64,000 nucleotides of DNA, from the NCBI RefSeq assembly GCF_000143415.4, contig NW_003314294.1, positions 424,616 through 488,615 on the forward strand, in the 5' to 3' direction. This document shows, piece after piece, positions 44,361 through 57,733 of this stretch. A program made the translations under genes and the position numbers. The stretch comes from Selaginella moellendorffii (taxonomy: Eukaryota; Streptophyta; Lycopodiopsida; Selaginellales; Selaginellaceae). How positions within the stretch are numbered: the stretch's first letter is position 1; every line of letters begins with the position of its first letter. Below the pieces are notes generated by a model. The model ran no database searches. It was not told the origin of the DNA and saw nothing but the letters and a program-made list of their open reading frames with translations.

Positions 44361-47300
44361 CTATATAAGAGCTGGGAAGGGTAAAAGAATGACATTAAAG
44401 TGAAACCATTTTAGAATATTCTCTTCTTAAAGAAGGGTTTATTTCTATAATTACAATAAATCAATGACATTTCTCAAGAATATAATTAACAAGTAGATAG
44501 AAAGTTTTGAGCCATTTGAGCATCAACAACACTGATAAAAATAAATTATATTAAAAATAAAATAAATAATTTAAATTATTTTTAGAAAAATATTTTATTA
44601 CACTTAGATAAATTTTAACATGTAATTATTTATTATATTACTATTCAGCTATCATTTCATACTACACTGTTTAAAATTTTATTTACAATAAAAGGGTTTA
44701 TAGTTTTTTAAATGTGACACTTTGATGTTATATATTACACACTTTTTTAAAAATTTGTACTTAGAGTATTCAAAACATAACTAACTTTATATTTTTTATA
44801 AATTAATAAAATATTAGAAATGATTGTAAAATCTTCACCTTTTTCTTATAGTATTATAACTCTCTATATACTAAGCTTATTTAGGTTTAATTAAATCTAA
44901 TATTTACTAAAGCTTTTACTTCTTAATACACAGATTGAAATTTACACTGTTGCCACATCAGCTGCTCACCAATTTGTTGATAAAATCTAATACTTTTAAC
45001 TAATGCCACATATGCCAATCTCAACAAACTTTGCACAACAATTCCATGATGAACAGATGAGTGTTTTTGTAAGCTATAATCAATGTTGTTGTCTTCCAAC
45101 CTCTTGACACAAAGTTTAACAAAATCTAAAGCAACATCTAACAACTTAAAAGGAGCATTCAAAGTACGTACTTCCAGGGGATAGTATGCATAGAGACATA
45201 GTGCATCAACAACTAGCTCATGAAAGAAAATGCAAAACTCCACAATGAAATCCACACTCTCAAAGCAAAGTAGCTTATAGTAATGGAAGATGATAATAAA
45301 AGTGAGTATGACAAGGAGAACAATGATGATGAGGAGTTTCATTAGCAACTCAATAAGTTCAAGGTTAAACTCATAAGAACTCTAGTACCAATAAAGCCAA
45401 CTAACTAATGGAATAGTAGGAGCCTCGAGACAAAGCTTTATTTAGTTATAGGAGAATGAAACATAGCTAAACAACCATGCATTTAGGCATTTTTCTTATA
45501 GTTAGGATTATGACCTTGACACTCAAGGTTACAATCTTGATAATCAAGATTCAAAAAGAAATGACAATTACCACTATATAAGAATAGTTATGTGGGAGAG
45601 TTAACACTCAATCCCTACCCCTGTCTCTTTTGTACTTTAGCTTTCCATTATCAATGTACATCCACATGCTCAAAATTTAGAGTACTTAAGCAATGCCAAA
45701 TTTATCCTTACTCACGATCTTGATAAAAACCTTTATAAGGATTGAAAGACTTGAATCACTTTTCTTTTTCACTTTCTGTATGTTTATTTGTGTTTAGCTA
45801 CAACAAAGCATAAGATTAAGTCAAGCAAGTGCAACATACAAGCAATTCACATAAAGTTTCCAAAAAAAAAATTAAAAGTACTACTAACCACAAATGCTCA
45901 TCAGGATTACTCCCCACAAAATAAAGAAGGTCATCTTCAAGGTAATATAAAAAATATACATTGTTAAAATAGTAAATAATTAGCAAATGATGCAAAATTC
46001 TCAAACCCATCATAAAATATCTGAATCAACAACTCAACCTTTTGAGCCTTATAAACCTCGTTAACAGAAATGAAATAAAGAATAAAGATTAACTTTGTTG
46101 CACGATGTAATAATAAATGGCAACATATGGCAATTGGCTAAGAAATAGAGTCTAGAGAGAATAATAATTATTATAAAATGAACTTGAAAAGTAAATATTA
46201 GATGAATTGGTGCTGACTGAACCTTTCAATAATACTCTCAAAAGAAATATAGAAGGGTCATTATCTTATCTGCACAAAGACCTTCTACTACTTATTTAAC
46301 ACTTGATTAAAGTTAAAAATTATTACATTCTTTTATACTCATTTCAATATATTCCATTTATCACCTATAGTAAATTATTTGTCACATAGCTTTGGAAATA
46401 ACACCTTTATAGGACAAAAATGTATAATAAGTAAAACAATTATATAAATTTACAATTTTAAAAAGCTTTTATTTTATAACAAAATTCTATGACATGCAAG
46501 AACATATAAAATTCTTATTTATAATTTTATACTGGCATCAATTCCATATATGAGGCTTTTATAATAATTTCAACATTATAGCACAATCATATTGTAGCAC
46601 ACCTCTATTATTAAGTTATAACTCAAAAACATTTTATAAGGCAGGAGAAATTGTAAATTGCTAGCAAATAATTGTAGAAAAAATGGATATATAAATTTAC
46701 TTCATTCACAATGAATAGTTATGATAAGAGTTAGGTTAGGGTTAGGGCAACTATACAATATTTAGAATTTAAAATTTAAACTTAAAAACTAAGTAATAAC
46801 AAAATTTAAATTTAACTATTTTAAAATAAAAAACATAATTAAAAACTAAGACAAATGCAATATAATATACTTAAAAAAATTATATTATTAAAAAATAAAA
46901 ATTATAAATAAGTCAAATTTAAATTTAAATTACTTAAATTTCATATGCAATAGGCTTAGCTATGGCCTTTTATAAATTATACAAAAAAAATGAGCTTAAC
47001 ACTGATTAGCCTGTTAAAAGAAAATTGCTTGCTATTACATTTTTTTAAAAAAAATATAATTTAAATCAAACTTTATAATTTAGTTATTTATATGAAATAT
47101 GACCTATTTTACATAAAATATTATTGATATTATTGTTTAACAATTATATTTATTATGATTATTAAAAAGGTAATCTATTTTAATAATTATAAGTAATTTT
47201 TAATCTATATATCAGAAGGATAAAGAAATTAAATTTAGTTATATAATTATTTAATATTAAGTTTTTGGCTAGTTTTTTATATAATTTTAAAAAAATTTAT

Positions 47301-48386
47301 TTAGGAGACAAAGCTAAATTGTATAAAATATTTTGGAATTATTTTAATGTAGTATTCGCAAATGGTATAATTTACAATGATATTTAAATTTTCTTAAGCA
47401 AATTAAAAATCTTAAATAAAAATTGTGGTTAATATCACAAGGTTTTATAAAAATATTTATTTTTTTTAAACACTTTTTAAATAATAAAATTTTATAGGTA
47501 TATAATTTTACATTGCATGAAGTGATAGCATGTTATAATAATATAAACAATATAAAAATAAATTATTATTTTTATTTTTAAGTTTTTTTGGATTTTTTAT
47601 TGTATGTACAATTAATATACCTACACCAATGTTTTAAACTATTTATAATAAATCTCAAATATCAAACTTTCCAACAATTTTTTACCTATTTATTTACCTT
47701 AACATAATAAAGCTTTTTTAACTATATTTTTATGTTATTTTTAATTATAAATAAATAAAAATATTTTATATACCATAAAATACTGATATTTTTACTTTTA
47801 TTTATTTTTATACCTAAATGTTTTTTACTGAATTTTTATTTTTATTTTTAAGTGATACATTAAAAGTAATAAAATAAGTGCTAAATATTCACTAGGTAAA
47901 GTAAAAGAAGATTAAAAAGAAAAAGTGCCATATTTAATTCTAGAAATATTTATTCTAATAAGTAGAACAAAATATTTATGTTTTTTTTATTATTTAAAGC
48001 AAGTAAAATTTTACTTTTCTTTCCAAAAAGAATAATATTTTTTTTATTAGATAAATGTTTTTTTTTCCCTTCTTCTATCTGTCATCATTTTTTATTTCAA
48101 AGTTTTCTATCATTTGATAGATTCATTTTGTCTACTATATCTTTTTTCCTTGTCGATGGAATTTGACGAAGTACAGGTGTTGGTGACCAAACAGCGTGTA
48201 TGTTTATTCTATTGCTAACGTGGCGGAGTCCTATCCGCTAATACTTTGCATGGGTAAATCGACGGTCCAGATGCTATCTAGAACCGACGGCATTGGCGAG
48301 GCGCTTGCATTGTCGAAGGTCATAGATTGGAGGGCTCGCTAGGAAGGAGGAGCTTGGGCGAAGGAGAGAGCTCCCGTTTCTTGGAT
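44361..48386. other. AT-rich intergenic desert, about 4 kb
   Basis: Very AT-rich, with long A and T runs. No coding frame is convincing; a 141-residue minus-strand frame at 44,923-45,348 matches nothing I know. The stretch 45,480-45,750 (CACTATATAAGAATAGTTATG and downstream text) has an LTR-like look, but no partner copy is in the window. The last ~200 bp before 48,387 becomes GC-richer and is probably the PDH E1-beta promoter. Confidence 0.55.
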
Positions 48387-49748
48387 ATGGCAGCAGCGGC
48401 CATGGCTCAAAAGGTTTTGGTGCCTTGTTCTTCGTCTTCGTCTTGCGGGAAAGCCCAGTTCTCTCCAAGCCGAGGTAGGATCTTCTTTCGTTTTGGAAGG
48501 TTTTGGATCGAAAGCTTTTGCTACAGTTCACACCCATGCCATCGCATTTGGTGGAGAGTTGTCTCAGAGTTCTAGCAGGAAGAACAAGAGCCTAGCGCTA
48601 AAAGCTGTTGCGGTAAGTTCTATCTCCTCTCCATTTGCTTTCGTCGTCTCGGTCGAAATTGCTAAAGATTCTCAACGTTTCATGCTCGCAAAGGGTGAAA
48701 CATCCGCTCCAGTTACTGCAAAGTCTGGGTGAGCTTCTTTCTTCCATAGTTCTAAAATCTTTTCTTTGCAAAGCTTGATCATATCTTTTGTTTCCCAGGC
48801 ACGAGATCTTACTCTTCGATGCTCTCCGCGAAGGTCTCGAGGAGGAGATGGCGAGAGATCCCACCGTGTGCGTCATGGGAGAGGACGTCGGCCACTACGG
48901 AGGCTCCTACAAAGTCACCAAGGGGCTGGCCGAGAAGTTTGGCGACTTGCGCGTGCTGGACACGCCGATTTGCGAGAACTCCTTCACGGGAATGGGGATC
49001 GGCGCTGCCATGACGGGACTCCGGACAGTGGTAGAAGGCATGAACATGGGATTCTTGCTCCTGGCCTACAACCAGATCTCCAACAACGCTGGAATGCTCC
49101 ACTATACGTCGGGTGGTCAGTTTAAGATCCCGGTGGTGATCCGCGGCCCCGGTGGGGTTGGAAAGCAGCTTGGAGCCGAGCACTCGCAGCGTTTGGAGTC
49201 CTACTTCCAGTCAGTCCCGGGCTTGCAAATGGTGGCGTGCTCCACTCCATACAACGCGAAGGGACTGATGAAGGCCGCGATCCGGAGTGACAACCCGGTG
49301 ATCCTCTACGAGCACGTCTTCTCTACATCTCAAGGAGAGNNNNNNNNNNNNNNNNNNNNNNNNNNNNNNNNNNNNNNNNNNNNNNNNNNNNNNNNNNNNN
49401 NNNNNNNNNNNNNNNNNNNNNNNNNNNNNNNNNNNNNNNGAGGGTATGATCCGGAGATCATCGACATCAGGTCGCTCAAGCCTTTTGATCTTCTTCACGA
49501 TTGGGAACTCGATCAAGAAGACGCACAAGGTTCTCATCGTGGAGGAGTGCATGAGAACTGGCGGGATTGGAGCCAGCTTGAGAGCTGCGATTCTTGACAA
49601 CTTCTGGGACTTCCTCGATGGCCGGCCCGAGTGTTTGTCGTCACAGGACGTCCCGACACCTTACGCTGCAACGCTGGAGGACGCGACGGTGGTACAACCG
49701 GCGCAGATCATTGTGAAAGTGGAGCAAATGTTGCAAGGTCTCATCTAA
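48387..49748 (+). CDS. Pyruvate dehydrogenase E1 component subunit beta, chloroplast (interrupted)
   Basis: Exons 48387-48474, 48500-48612, 48694-48728 and 48799 onward. The first ~85 residues are a Ser/Lys-rich plastid transit peptide. The mature part is very close to plastid PDH E1-beta: [73 protein letters not shown], then [15 protein letters not shown] and [17 protein letters not shown]. With E1-alpha it forms the thiamine-diphosphate heterotetramer that feeds acetyl-CoA to plastid fatty-acid synthesis. Two defects: 100 N's at 49,340-49,439 hide about 45-50 residues, and one extra base near 49,490-49,496 shifts the frame between KPFDL and [11 protein letters not shown]. The rest reads cleanly to the stop at 49,746, so an assembly error beside the gap is likelier than a pseudogene. 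Confidence 0.92.
49340..49439. other. Scaffold gap of 100 N
   Basis: Exactly 100 N inside the PDH E1-beta coding exon. The hidden protein segment should need about 140-150 bases, so the gap length is a placeholder. Confidence 0.97.
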
Positions 49749-52718
49749 AACTCTGGATGGGATGGGACAATCACGACAAAGACAAACGCTCTTAAATTCC
49801 CCGATAAGAGTAGGCGAGAGTGGAAGTTCTTCGAATCCATTCTTACAATAAGGAAGAACATTGCCAGTTTTTCGAGTTCATACCTGGAAAAAAAATTCTT
49901 TTTTAGTGGCTTCGAAAGGATGGCATGGAAACCATTGAAGAACACGAGCCTTATTAAATATCCATTATTTTTTTTAAGCTCATAGCCATTAAAATAAACC
50001 TCTTTTCTGGAACCATCCTCTCGCCGGACAAGCCAGGCATGACTGGGTCTACTAATCGCCTCTTCCTCTACATTTGCCACAAGGAACGATCTTCCCATTG
50101 CCACATATGTTATGCCTTTTCCTGGAGAGCATGAAGTCCATGACTTCCATAGCCACGCTTAAGGAAATAACTTACCGATTCACTCGTGACACCGCTCTTG
50201 GAGCTTTCGAGCTCGCGAAAACTGCAAGTGGCTTACCCTACTCCCCCCACCCAGCTTGTATTTAGAACTCGTGGAACCAAAGCATACCTGAGAACAGCAC
50301 TGGAGAATGTGATCAGGGCTTGACAAGGCTTTCAAAAACCCCACTTGAAAACATGATGTGCCCCCTAGGAAGGGGAACAGTCTAACTTGCCTTCATTAGC
50401 CCATGTCACTTACAAATATTCCGCCATATAGCCTATTGTGTGGCAAGCTCTTTTAAGAATGAGGAAGCACAAAGTTAACTGGAATAACAATGATTTAGGC
50501 AGAAATCTAAAGACTCATGAGCCCCTCTGTCACACACACATAATTCCCAGCCATCAGTCTCTCCATAACAAGATTCAAGAAACTTTATTCTCTAAAACCT
50601 TTTCCCACAAGAAAATGTGGCATCTTATTTCAACTTTAAACATTGTTACACACTTAAAAGGGTGAGGTTTAGCCTAACCCTTCCCTGTGATCACCTCCCT
50701 TTATATAATTAGCTTTTTTTTGGTTTCCTCTAAATCTTTGTTACACTCTAGCATAGATTCTCCTACTATAACTCTTAAGGAATATTTTCACATCTCTATA
50801 TCACACCTTAAACACTCAAAACACAACTTTAATTATTTCTATGGTTTGGATGGTATAATGACAAAATGGGAACTATGGCCCAAGGAGGAGAATTAGGAGG
50901 CTAGCCCAAAGAAGACATCACAACCACTACACTATAAGATTATTTAAAAATGTTATATGATCAAATAGACTACTAGAGATGTGTCTTTATATATTAAGGT
51001 GTACATAAAGTCTAAGTTAATAAAAATCAATGGATGCTCATAAATCCAAATTTATAATAGCTACAAAATCTTCACAGACAAGTGACTCTTTAAAAGTAGA
51101 GCAAATATAAAAAAGGATGACCAAAACCAAGGCTGCCTCTTTCATATAAATAGTAAATATATTGTGAATATATATGTGACTGTTGGCCCTACCTTGACTT
51201 GGATTTGTTTCACATCAAATACATTCAAGTTCATAGAGGTCATATTGTAAGATTTAATCCTCAAGTTAGCTTTGGTTTCAATTTGAACGAAACATTACTT
51301 CCTTGCTCAAATTGATCCTCTTTGGAAGCTTTATTAGCTCCTCTTATAATATGAAAAATAACATTTAGATGACCATAATGGAAATGTGATATAAGTTATA
51401 TATCTCCTAAAAGGTAAATATGTACTTTATAGTAATAATATTTATTGTACAGAATATATAATTGTATGAGTTATTTTTACACCAATTTTTTGTTTACTTA
51501 AGAAAAACCTGTAGGTGGACTTGGATGGTAGTGGAAATACCTTATAATTTATAAACTTTCCTAAACACTTCCTAGTATATTCTTTTTTATTTTACCATGT
51601 AATGGTTAATATGCAATAATATTAATATTGATTTATAAATTATAAACATGTTTATAATTATTGATCAATTGGATTATTCAAAAATACTAAATAAGAATGA
51701 CACTACTATTAAGTAAACAGGTTGCTGCATGCAATGTGAAGCAAATTTTTTCCTTTCTAATGTTGATTTCTTAATATTAGTGTATCTATTATTTATTAAT
51801 ACAATTGATTAAATGGAATTAAACCTGTTTGTAATTTATAAACACAAAATTAGTCTTCAATTATTAGATAATAAATTTAATTACAATGTGAGTGCTCAAG
51901 ATATAGGAATAGATATATTAATTAGGGTTTAGATCCCTACTTATATACAAGAAAGGATGGACTAAATTCAATCCCAAATGGATATTATAGTATTATAATT
52001 AATATATTATCTAGCCAAGTAATACATGTATATACATGTATATATTTACAAATTTTATACCATCTTTCCTTCCAAAAAATGAAAAAGGTGATGGCAATAA
52101 GTCAGGTGAAACATCTGGAGCATTTGCTAGGCAACTATAAACTATTACAAGAATTTGAAACTTTTACAAAATCATTAATAAAGTTGTTAACAACCATAAC
52201 TAAAACAAAACCCAAAGTCATGATATAAGCATTAATCTACTATAAAATCCCGATAAAATAATTAATTTGATGAGGAAATCTTTACATATTTATTCCAAGG
52301 ATATATAAATTTATCCCATATTGGGTAAAATCATTAGCTAAAAAGACAACTTCTAAATTAAAATAATTATGCAAAATTAATGCACAAACACAATGAGTAC
52401 ATATTCCACCCACTAACAGGATATAAAAGACCCTAAATCAAACTCTAGAGCATGCAATATTAATTTAGACACATAAACTACCTTAGATTGCCAAAGAAAA
52501 CAAAAAAGAGCATTCCACTATGCTTGAATTCTTGTTTTGAAAATTTTATTGATGTGTTATTATCCGCATGTTATGTTTTGAGCATATTTTTAATTCCATC
52601 ATTGTAAGTATTTTTTTTTTTTCACCATCATATACTGCTAGCTCAACTTCAAATTCTCTTACAAATAATACGTGGGTTTTTAGGTCAAGAAGAAAGAAAA
52701 TCGTTTGAGGATTTTTCT
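49749..52718. other. AT-rich spacer; no gene seen
   Basis: The first ~400 bp holds the PDH E1-beta 3' end. The remainder is AT-rich without a supported frame. Short stretches such as 51,895-51,955 look like old repeat remnants, but no second copy is in the window. Confidence 0.5.
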
Positions 52719-53902
52719 ATGGCAAGTAGCAGTGCTCTATCGGCAGCAGCGACGCTCACAAAATCCGCCAATTCCTTCGCCTCCAGCAGCAGCTCCAGCT
52801 CCGCCTCCGCCCCCTCCAGGAAATCCGGGAGCTTCAAATGCGGTACGCGATTCTTCGCCTCCATTCCCTTCACCAAAACATTGACAGATTTTGGGTCGCA
52901 GGGATGAGAATCCGGGCCGAGAGCGACGGCAGCAAAGGATCTACGACAAAATCTCCCCCACCGGTGGAATTGGAGCGCTCCCCGGCCGATAAGCTCGTGG
53001 ATGGAATGTCGTTCGGCCAGCTGTGCGATGAATTTCAGTGCATAAGCAGCCCCTCCGTGGAATCTACGTGCCGTCAGCTCGCGAGAGATATCCTGGAAAT
53101 TCGAGATGGGAATAGAGCTCTGGGAACTCTGGCCTACTTTGTCAAATACAAGGTAAGCTCTTCCTTCTTTTTCTTTACACGACTAGTTAGATCTCTTCTC
53201 TCTTTTCTAGGATCCATTGAGGTCTTTCCAAGGACGATTGAAGTACAATAGGCCGTCGTGGACGAGAACTGCCTTGGAGAATCCAACAGTGGTACGTACG
53301 TGATTGGTTTCTTTGCTTGCGAGCTTTTCATATTCATGCAGTGGTGCTTTGGCGGTGGTTCCATTTGCCTCCTCAGGCAGTGCGTCAAATGGAGATGGTG
53401 TCGACGAGCGTGCTACGAATCCAGTGGACGATACAAGGAAGGCCAAAACTTGCTGCTGCTTCCTTCGTTGGCGATGTTCTTGTCAACGTAACGTCGACTT
53501 TCACTCTCAACCAGATCAGTGGCCAGGTTCTGGAGCACCGAGAGGAGTGGGACCTCTCCGGCAACTCTCCTCTGGCTCAGGCATACTTTTGGCTCTCCAG
53601 GATTGCGTACTCCACAGTCGAAGCTGGCAAGGATACGTCGGAGTTAGTCCAAGGGGTATCCAAGGTTATTGACAAGAACTTGGGCGATGACAGCAGCATT
53701 TACGTCGATCCAACCGATCCAAAGAAGGTCTGGTTGTTTCTCTTTTCTCATAGAAATAGTTTATATCGATCTTCACGACTTGGCAAATTGCCGTTTGCAG
53801 TTCTTCCAAGTGGATGATAATCGCCAAAAGGACATTTACCAAGTTGGCCTGGTGCTTGCGCTGCTCTACCTCCTTGTCCAGTTCTTAAAACTCACGCTTT
53901 GA
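52719..53902 (+). CDS. Chloroplast protein with DUF2358/SnoaL-like domain and C-terminal helix
   Basis: Five exons (52719-52842, 52902-53152, 53211-53291, 53377-53727, 53801-53902) sum to 302 residues. Residues 1-40 are a Ser/Ala-rich plastid transit peptide. A helical stretch follows (PADKLVDGMSFGQLCDEFQC). Residues about 125-230 resemble the DUF2358 fold seen in plant and cyanobacterial proteins: KDPLRSFQGRLKYNRPSWTR, RIQWTIQGRPKLAAASF, and ISGQVLEHREEWDLSGN. The last exon gives a hydrophobic helix (VGLVLALLYLLVQFLKLTL), suggesting a membrane anchor. No enzymatic residues can be named and the function is unknown. Intron lengths are 58-85 bp. Confidence 0.75.
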
Positions 53903-54317
53903 CCATAAACCGGTAAGACAAGCGGGTTGTAAAACGGGTCTTACAAGCACTTGTGTTTTGGCAGAACTTGATTGTATAGAACCGTTTTGACTGCGCAAGC
54001 GACTTGTAAAATGCCTTCGTACACTACAGATAGTAACAGGATTATCGTCTTAAACACGTTCTTCTTTGTTTTCTTTGTTTTTTTCTGTTTTCTCCTTTTT
54101 TTTTCTTCTCTTGAGCCTTCCGTGGCGTGTTCGCCAGGTACTGCTAGTTTCTTCTTTTCTTTCGTTGTAAAGTTCTTCACATTTTGTAGCTGGCAAAATC
54201 GTGATCCTCGCCCCTTCCTCGCATCCTTCCGGTTAGTAGTGCTTAACAAATCGAAGTCTCGTCTCTGACACACGCACAATATAACAGCCATCAGGTTTGG
54301 ATTGATAGATTAATTCC

Positions 54318-54674
54318 ATGGCAGATCACAAGCTGGTTTCTAAGTTCCAGAAGGCCCTCCGCGGATACCAAAAGCTACGACTCATCGAGAGTGAAGATCC
54401 AGCAATCACTCACATTCGCAACCACCTCCTCAGTGACGACTATGATTACTACGGCGATGAGCAGCAGCAATTGACAGAGCAATCAAGGATTTTCTATCAG
54501 CGCTTCCTAGAGGATCTCACGAGAATCGTCCAAGCCTCTTCTCCTCCTCCTCCTCCGCCCTCTTCTGCCAGTGTGAGCATCACAAAAGAGACGATAGGAA
54601 ATTTTCCTTTTGATGCAAGGCTGGCAAAAGACTCTATCGCAAGTAACAATGCCTATTATCTCTACAGGCGTTGA
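54318..54674 (+). CDS. Small uncharacterised protein
   Basis: Single exon, 118 residues, in a locally GC-richer island with a plausible start context (TTCCATGGCAG). The first ~75 residues look helical and charged (LVSKFQKALRGYQKLRLIES, SRIFYQRFLEDLTRIVQ), then a proline run (SSPPPPPPSS) and a tail ending YYLYRR. No signal peptide, membrane segment or known domain. It could also be the 5' exon of a longer gene, but the next bases do not offer a good donor. Confidence 0.5.
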   Translation: MADHKLVSKFQKALRGYQKLRLIESEDPAITHIRNHLLSDDYDYYGDEQQQLTEQSRIFYQRFLEDLTRIVQASSPPPPPPSSASVSITKETIGNFPFDARLAKDSIASNNAYYLYRR

Positions 54675-57400
54675 TAGAAGTAATTTGGCTTTTTTGGTAG
54701 AACACCAGCAAAAACATTGTGAGAGCTCTGATATAATAGTTTATAAAAAGGGGTAGAAGTTTTAAGGCTTTGCCATTTCATTATACTTAGTGGGAGATAA
54801 AAAATGGTCGTTTCATACTTGCCAACAGTTATGTATGCTAAAAATTGGCAATGACTGGAAAATATTCATAAGGTATTCTCCCTCTTATGCATGGATCAAT
54901 GATTATTTGAAAGATGAAGTGAAGGATGTTACTTTATAATGTGGCCAGCAACAAGTTCAACATGATAATAAATATTATTTGATCCAACCTTTCCTGCTTA
55001 GCTGTATGTTTAAATAAAGTTCAGAGGTGTGTTTTAAGTCAGTAGTAATGCTGACATTTGTGTAAGATGCGGTGCTTTTTACCTCCTAGATTATAGCAGT
55101 TAAAAGCACTGAAGGGTTTATAAAAAAGCAATAAGAAGATTCGTACCAAGTGTGAATATGTCACATGAGTATAGACAAACTTTTAATTTCTATCTGAACA
55201 TGAATTCTGACTTAGAGGCGTTCAATCATAATCCCACACATGGTGCATATACTAAACATGACCCAAGATTTTCATTAACATGAATGGTATATCTTAAGGA
55301 ATAGAGCTCTGAGGTGGCCATTGCTGGCTTGTCTTGTAGAGCATTGTAAGATAGTTTCCACATCTATACGATTGAAGAGGCCTAAAAAATGTAGTGACAA
55401 TTTTGTATCAAATTTAAGAATTAAACTACATAATCTTTTTTGCACCAGTTATTCCAAATGCTTAGGTATGTTAAGCTAGACAGCAGCTTTCTTGACAAGC
55501 TCTTGCTCAAGAGGAGCCATCTAAAGAGGATTCACACTTCAAATTCTTTTTCAATCTCTTTAGGCAATTCTTCCATTGCACTAGCAGACAGAGCAAATCT
55601 TAACTGTCTTAACCTCTTGGCATCACAATCATGCAAGAATTGCCTTCAACATTGTATACCACCTTGATATTATAGGCAAATAGACCTTTAAAGTCTCCAT
55701 TGATATTATGATAATTTGTTGCACTATCTATTATGAGTCACGACCTAATATAGATGAATGGAATACATATCTTGACCTCTATGCCCTCAATTGCTATGTT
55801 AGTATAATTACCTTCTAAAATCTTGATGGATATTTTATTTATTGCTATAAATTTGAGCATATTTAAAGAAGCATTGGTTGGAAGTAATGCTTGTCAAAAG
55901 AAATTTGCACTCACAATTGAGTTTGAAGCATTTGTGTTCTATATGAACCATGGATGAGAATTCTAATCTCAAATGAATGTTCAAAGTTAATTATCTTGAA
56001 AATAAAAGCATTTAAAGTTCATTTAATTAGGAATAGATTATGTAAAAAAATCCATGACAAATCTTATATCTATTCCTATGATCATATTTTTTCTTGCTGC
56101 CACTTATAATTTTGAATATAAAATACATGTAGAAATGAATTTCTAGATGATTACATACTATAGTGGTTAAAAAAGTGGTAGAAATTAATTAAAAATTTTA
56201 AAAATTTCATTATGTAAATCAACTATTTTTTGTAGCACCTACTACTTGCAAGGCATTTTCTCTATCCCTTGAAAGTTCATTCATTTTGTGCCTTTGAGCT
56301 TTGAAAACCCTTGCAACTAACCTGGCCTCCTCCATCGTAGTACAGGAATATTCGGCTGTTGGTAAGAAATTAAAATTCTGCAACTAATTTTAAATCTTAA
56401 GAGCACACTTCACTCTCCTCTACACACTGGAAATATTAAAATAGCACAGCAGCAGTTCTCAATGTTATTGAGGTACCACATTTGAGGTATCTCATGAAGG
56501 TTAAGGTCCACAATTGATACAATACAATGAATTGTTTTAGTATCAATTGGTTGACAATTGATTTGGAATGTTTATATTCTCAAACAACAAAATGAATTTT
56601 CTTTTGGATTCAAATTTCTTGAAATTGTTCTCTAAGACAACTTATTCATTAAGGGAAGAGAAAAGCTGGATGCCAGGAATATTCTCTTCCCCAGAATGGC
56701 ATTGCATGAGACTACAGCCCTAATAATACATCACTGGTATATTTAATAGATCTCGTATACCACAATCACACCATTACAACAAGACAAACTTTCAAAACAA
56801 GATGAGCCCTGCAGTGAAGGGGGAGAAAGTGTGAATGAAAGATAGCTATATTAGAATTTTGTTATGTATTTTGCTAGCTAGCAGATTAGATATTGCCATA
56901 GCAGTTGTCAATGTTAGATTAGAAGAAACACAGGTTTGCAACTTGTAGTACATATTGGTTTATGGTAAAAGGTTATTTCTTCTCACAAGAACATGACATA
57001 GCCAACTTATTTTCTATTTTCGATCATGCAAGGCAACCTTGCATGATCGAAAAATAAGTTGGCTATGTCATGTTCTTGTAAGAAGAAAACTACTGTAGCA
57101 TTATCCAATATAATGTTAACAAGAAACAATTTAGCTGCAACATTTCACTCCTATTTTTATCTATAAGCAATGATTGAGCTATCTTGCACAACGCAGTTGT
57201 CAATGTTAGCATGTTTATGCAGAGTTATAGAAGAAAATATTGGCTTGCAGTTTGGCACGTCCTTAAGTATCCTGAGAAATAGCTGATCTTGGTATGGTTT
57301 ATCATAATATGAGGTAAAAGGCTATAACCTTGGAGGAAATCTAAATGGATCATATCTCCTTTTTTCCAGTCCTCCAGCTAGTCAGCCATGCTTCAAAATT
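54675..57400. other. AT-rich spacer with one strong hairpin; no gene seen
   Basis: No supported coding frame in about 2.7 kb. Minus-strand codons near 55,480-55,660 (KRLRQLRFALSASAMEELP) are open for about 50 residues but are followed by stops and match no family I know. The hairpin at 56,979-57,085 is listed separately. Confidence 0.5.
56979..57085. repeat. Long inverted repeat (near-perfect 49-bp stem, 3-base loop)
   Basis: The right arm 57,037-57,085 is the reverse complement of 56,979-57,033 except for one mismatch and six extra bases in the left arm near 57,010. The arms share ACAAGAACATGACATAGCC and TTCGATCATGCAAGG; the loop is CAA. Imperfect direct repeats (GCAGTTGTCAATGTTAG at about 56,900 and 57,192) flank it. 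It could be an inserted element or a small-RNA precursor. Confidence 0.85.
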
Positions 57401-57733
57401 CATTCATCATCTCCTCTGGCATTGCCAATGGCTGCTTCTGGAGGCACGTTGTAGCTGATTTGGAGCAGCCACTCGCCGCTCCCGAAACCATCTCGTGCTT
57501 CCTGGATTCTTTGCAATGAGCCACAAACAAGAGGCCAGGTTGTATAGGCTGACGATTCCACTGTTATAACTGCCATTGCTAGCTTCTATTGCTATGAACA
57601 TGACCAGAATTAAAAGTTGAAAGGTCATTGTCTAGAGTAGGAAATGTGATAAAAGTACTCACAGATTAATTTTTAAACTTCTGAACTAAGAAACTTTCAG
57701 GTTCCATAATCACTTTCCCATGTTTGTGTTACC

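Noticed and set aside
44923-45348. 141-codon minus-strand frame with a hydrophobic start
   Set aside because: AT-rich composition gives such frames by chance; no splice sites, homologous motif or second copy supports it.
46728-46748. GTTAGGTTAGGGTTAGGG looks telomere-like
   Set aside because: Fewer than three units and the plant repeat is normally TTTAGGG; probably chance in AT-rich DNA.
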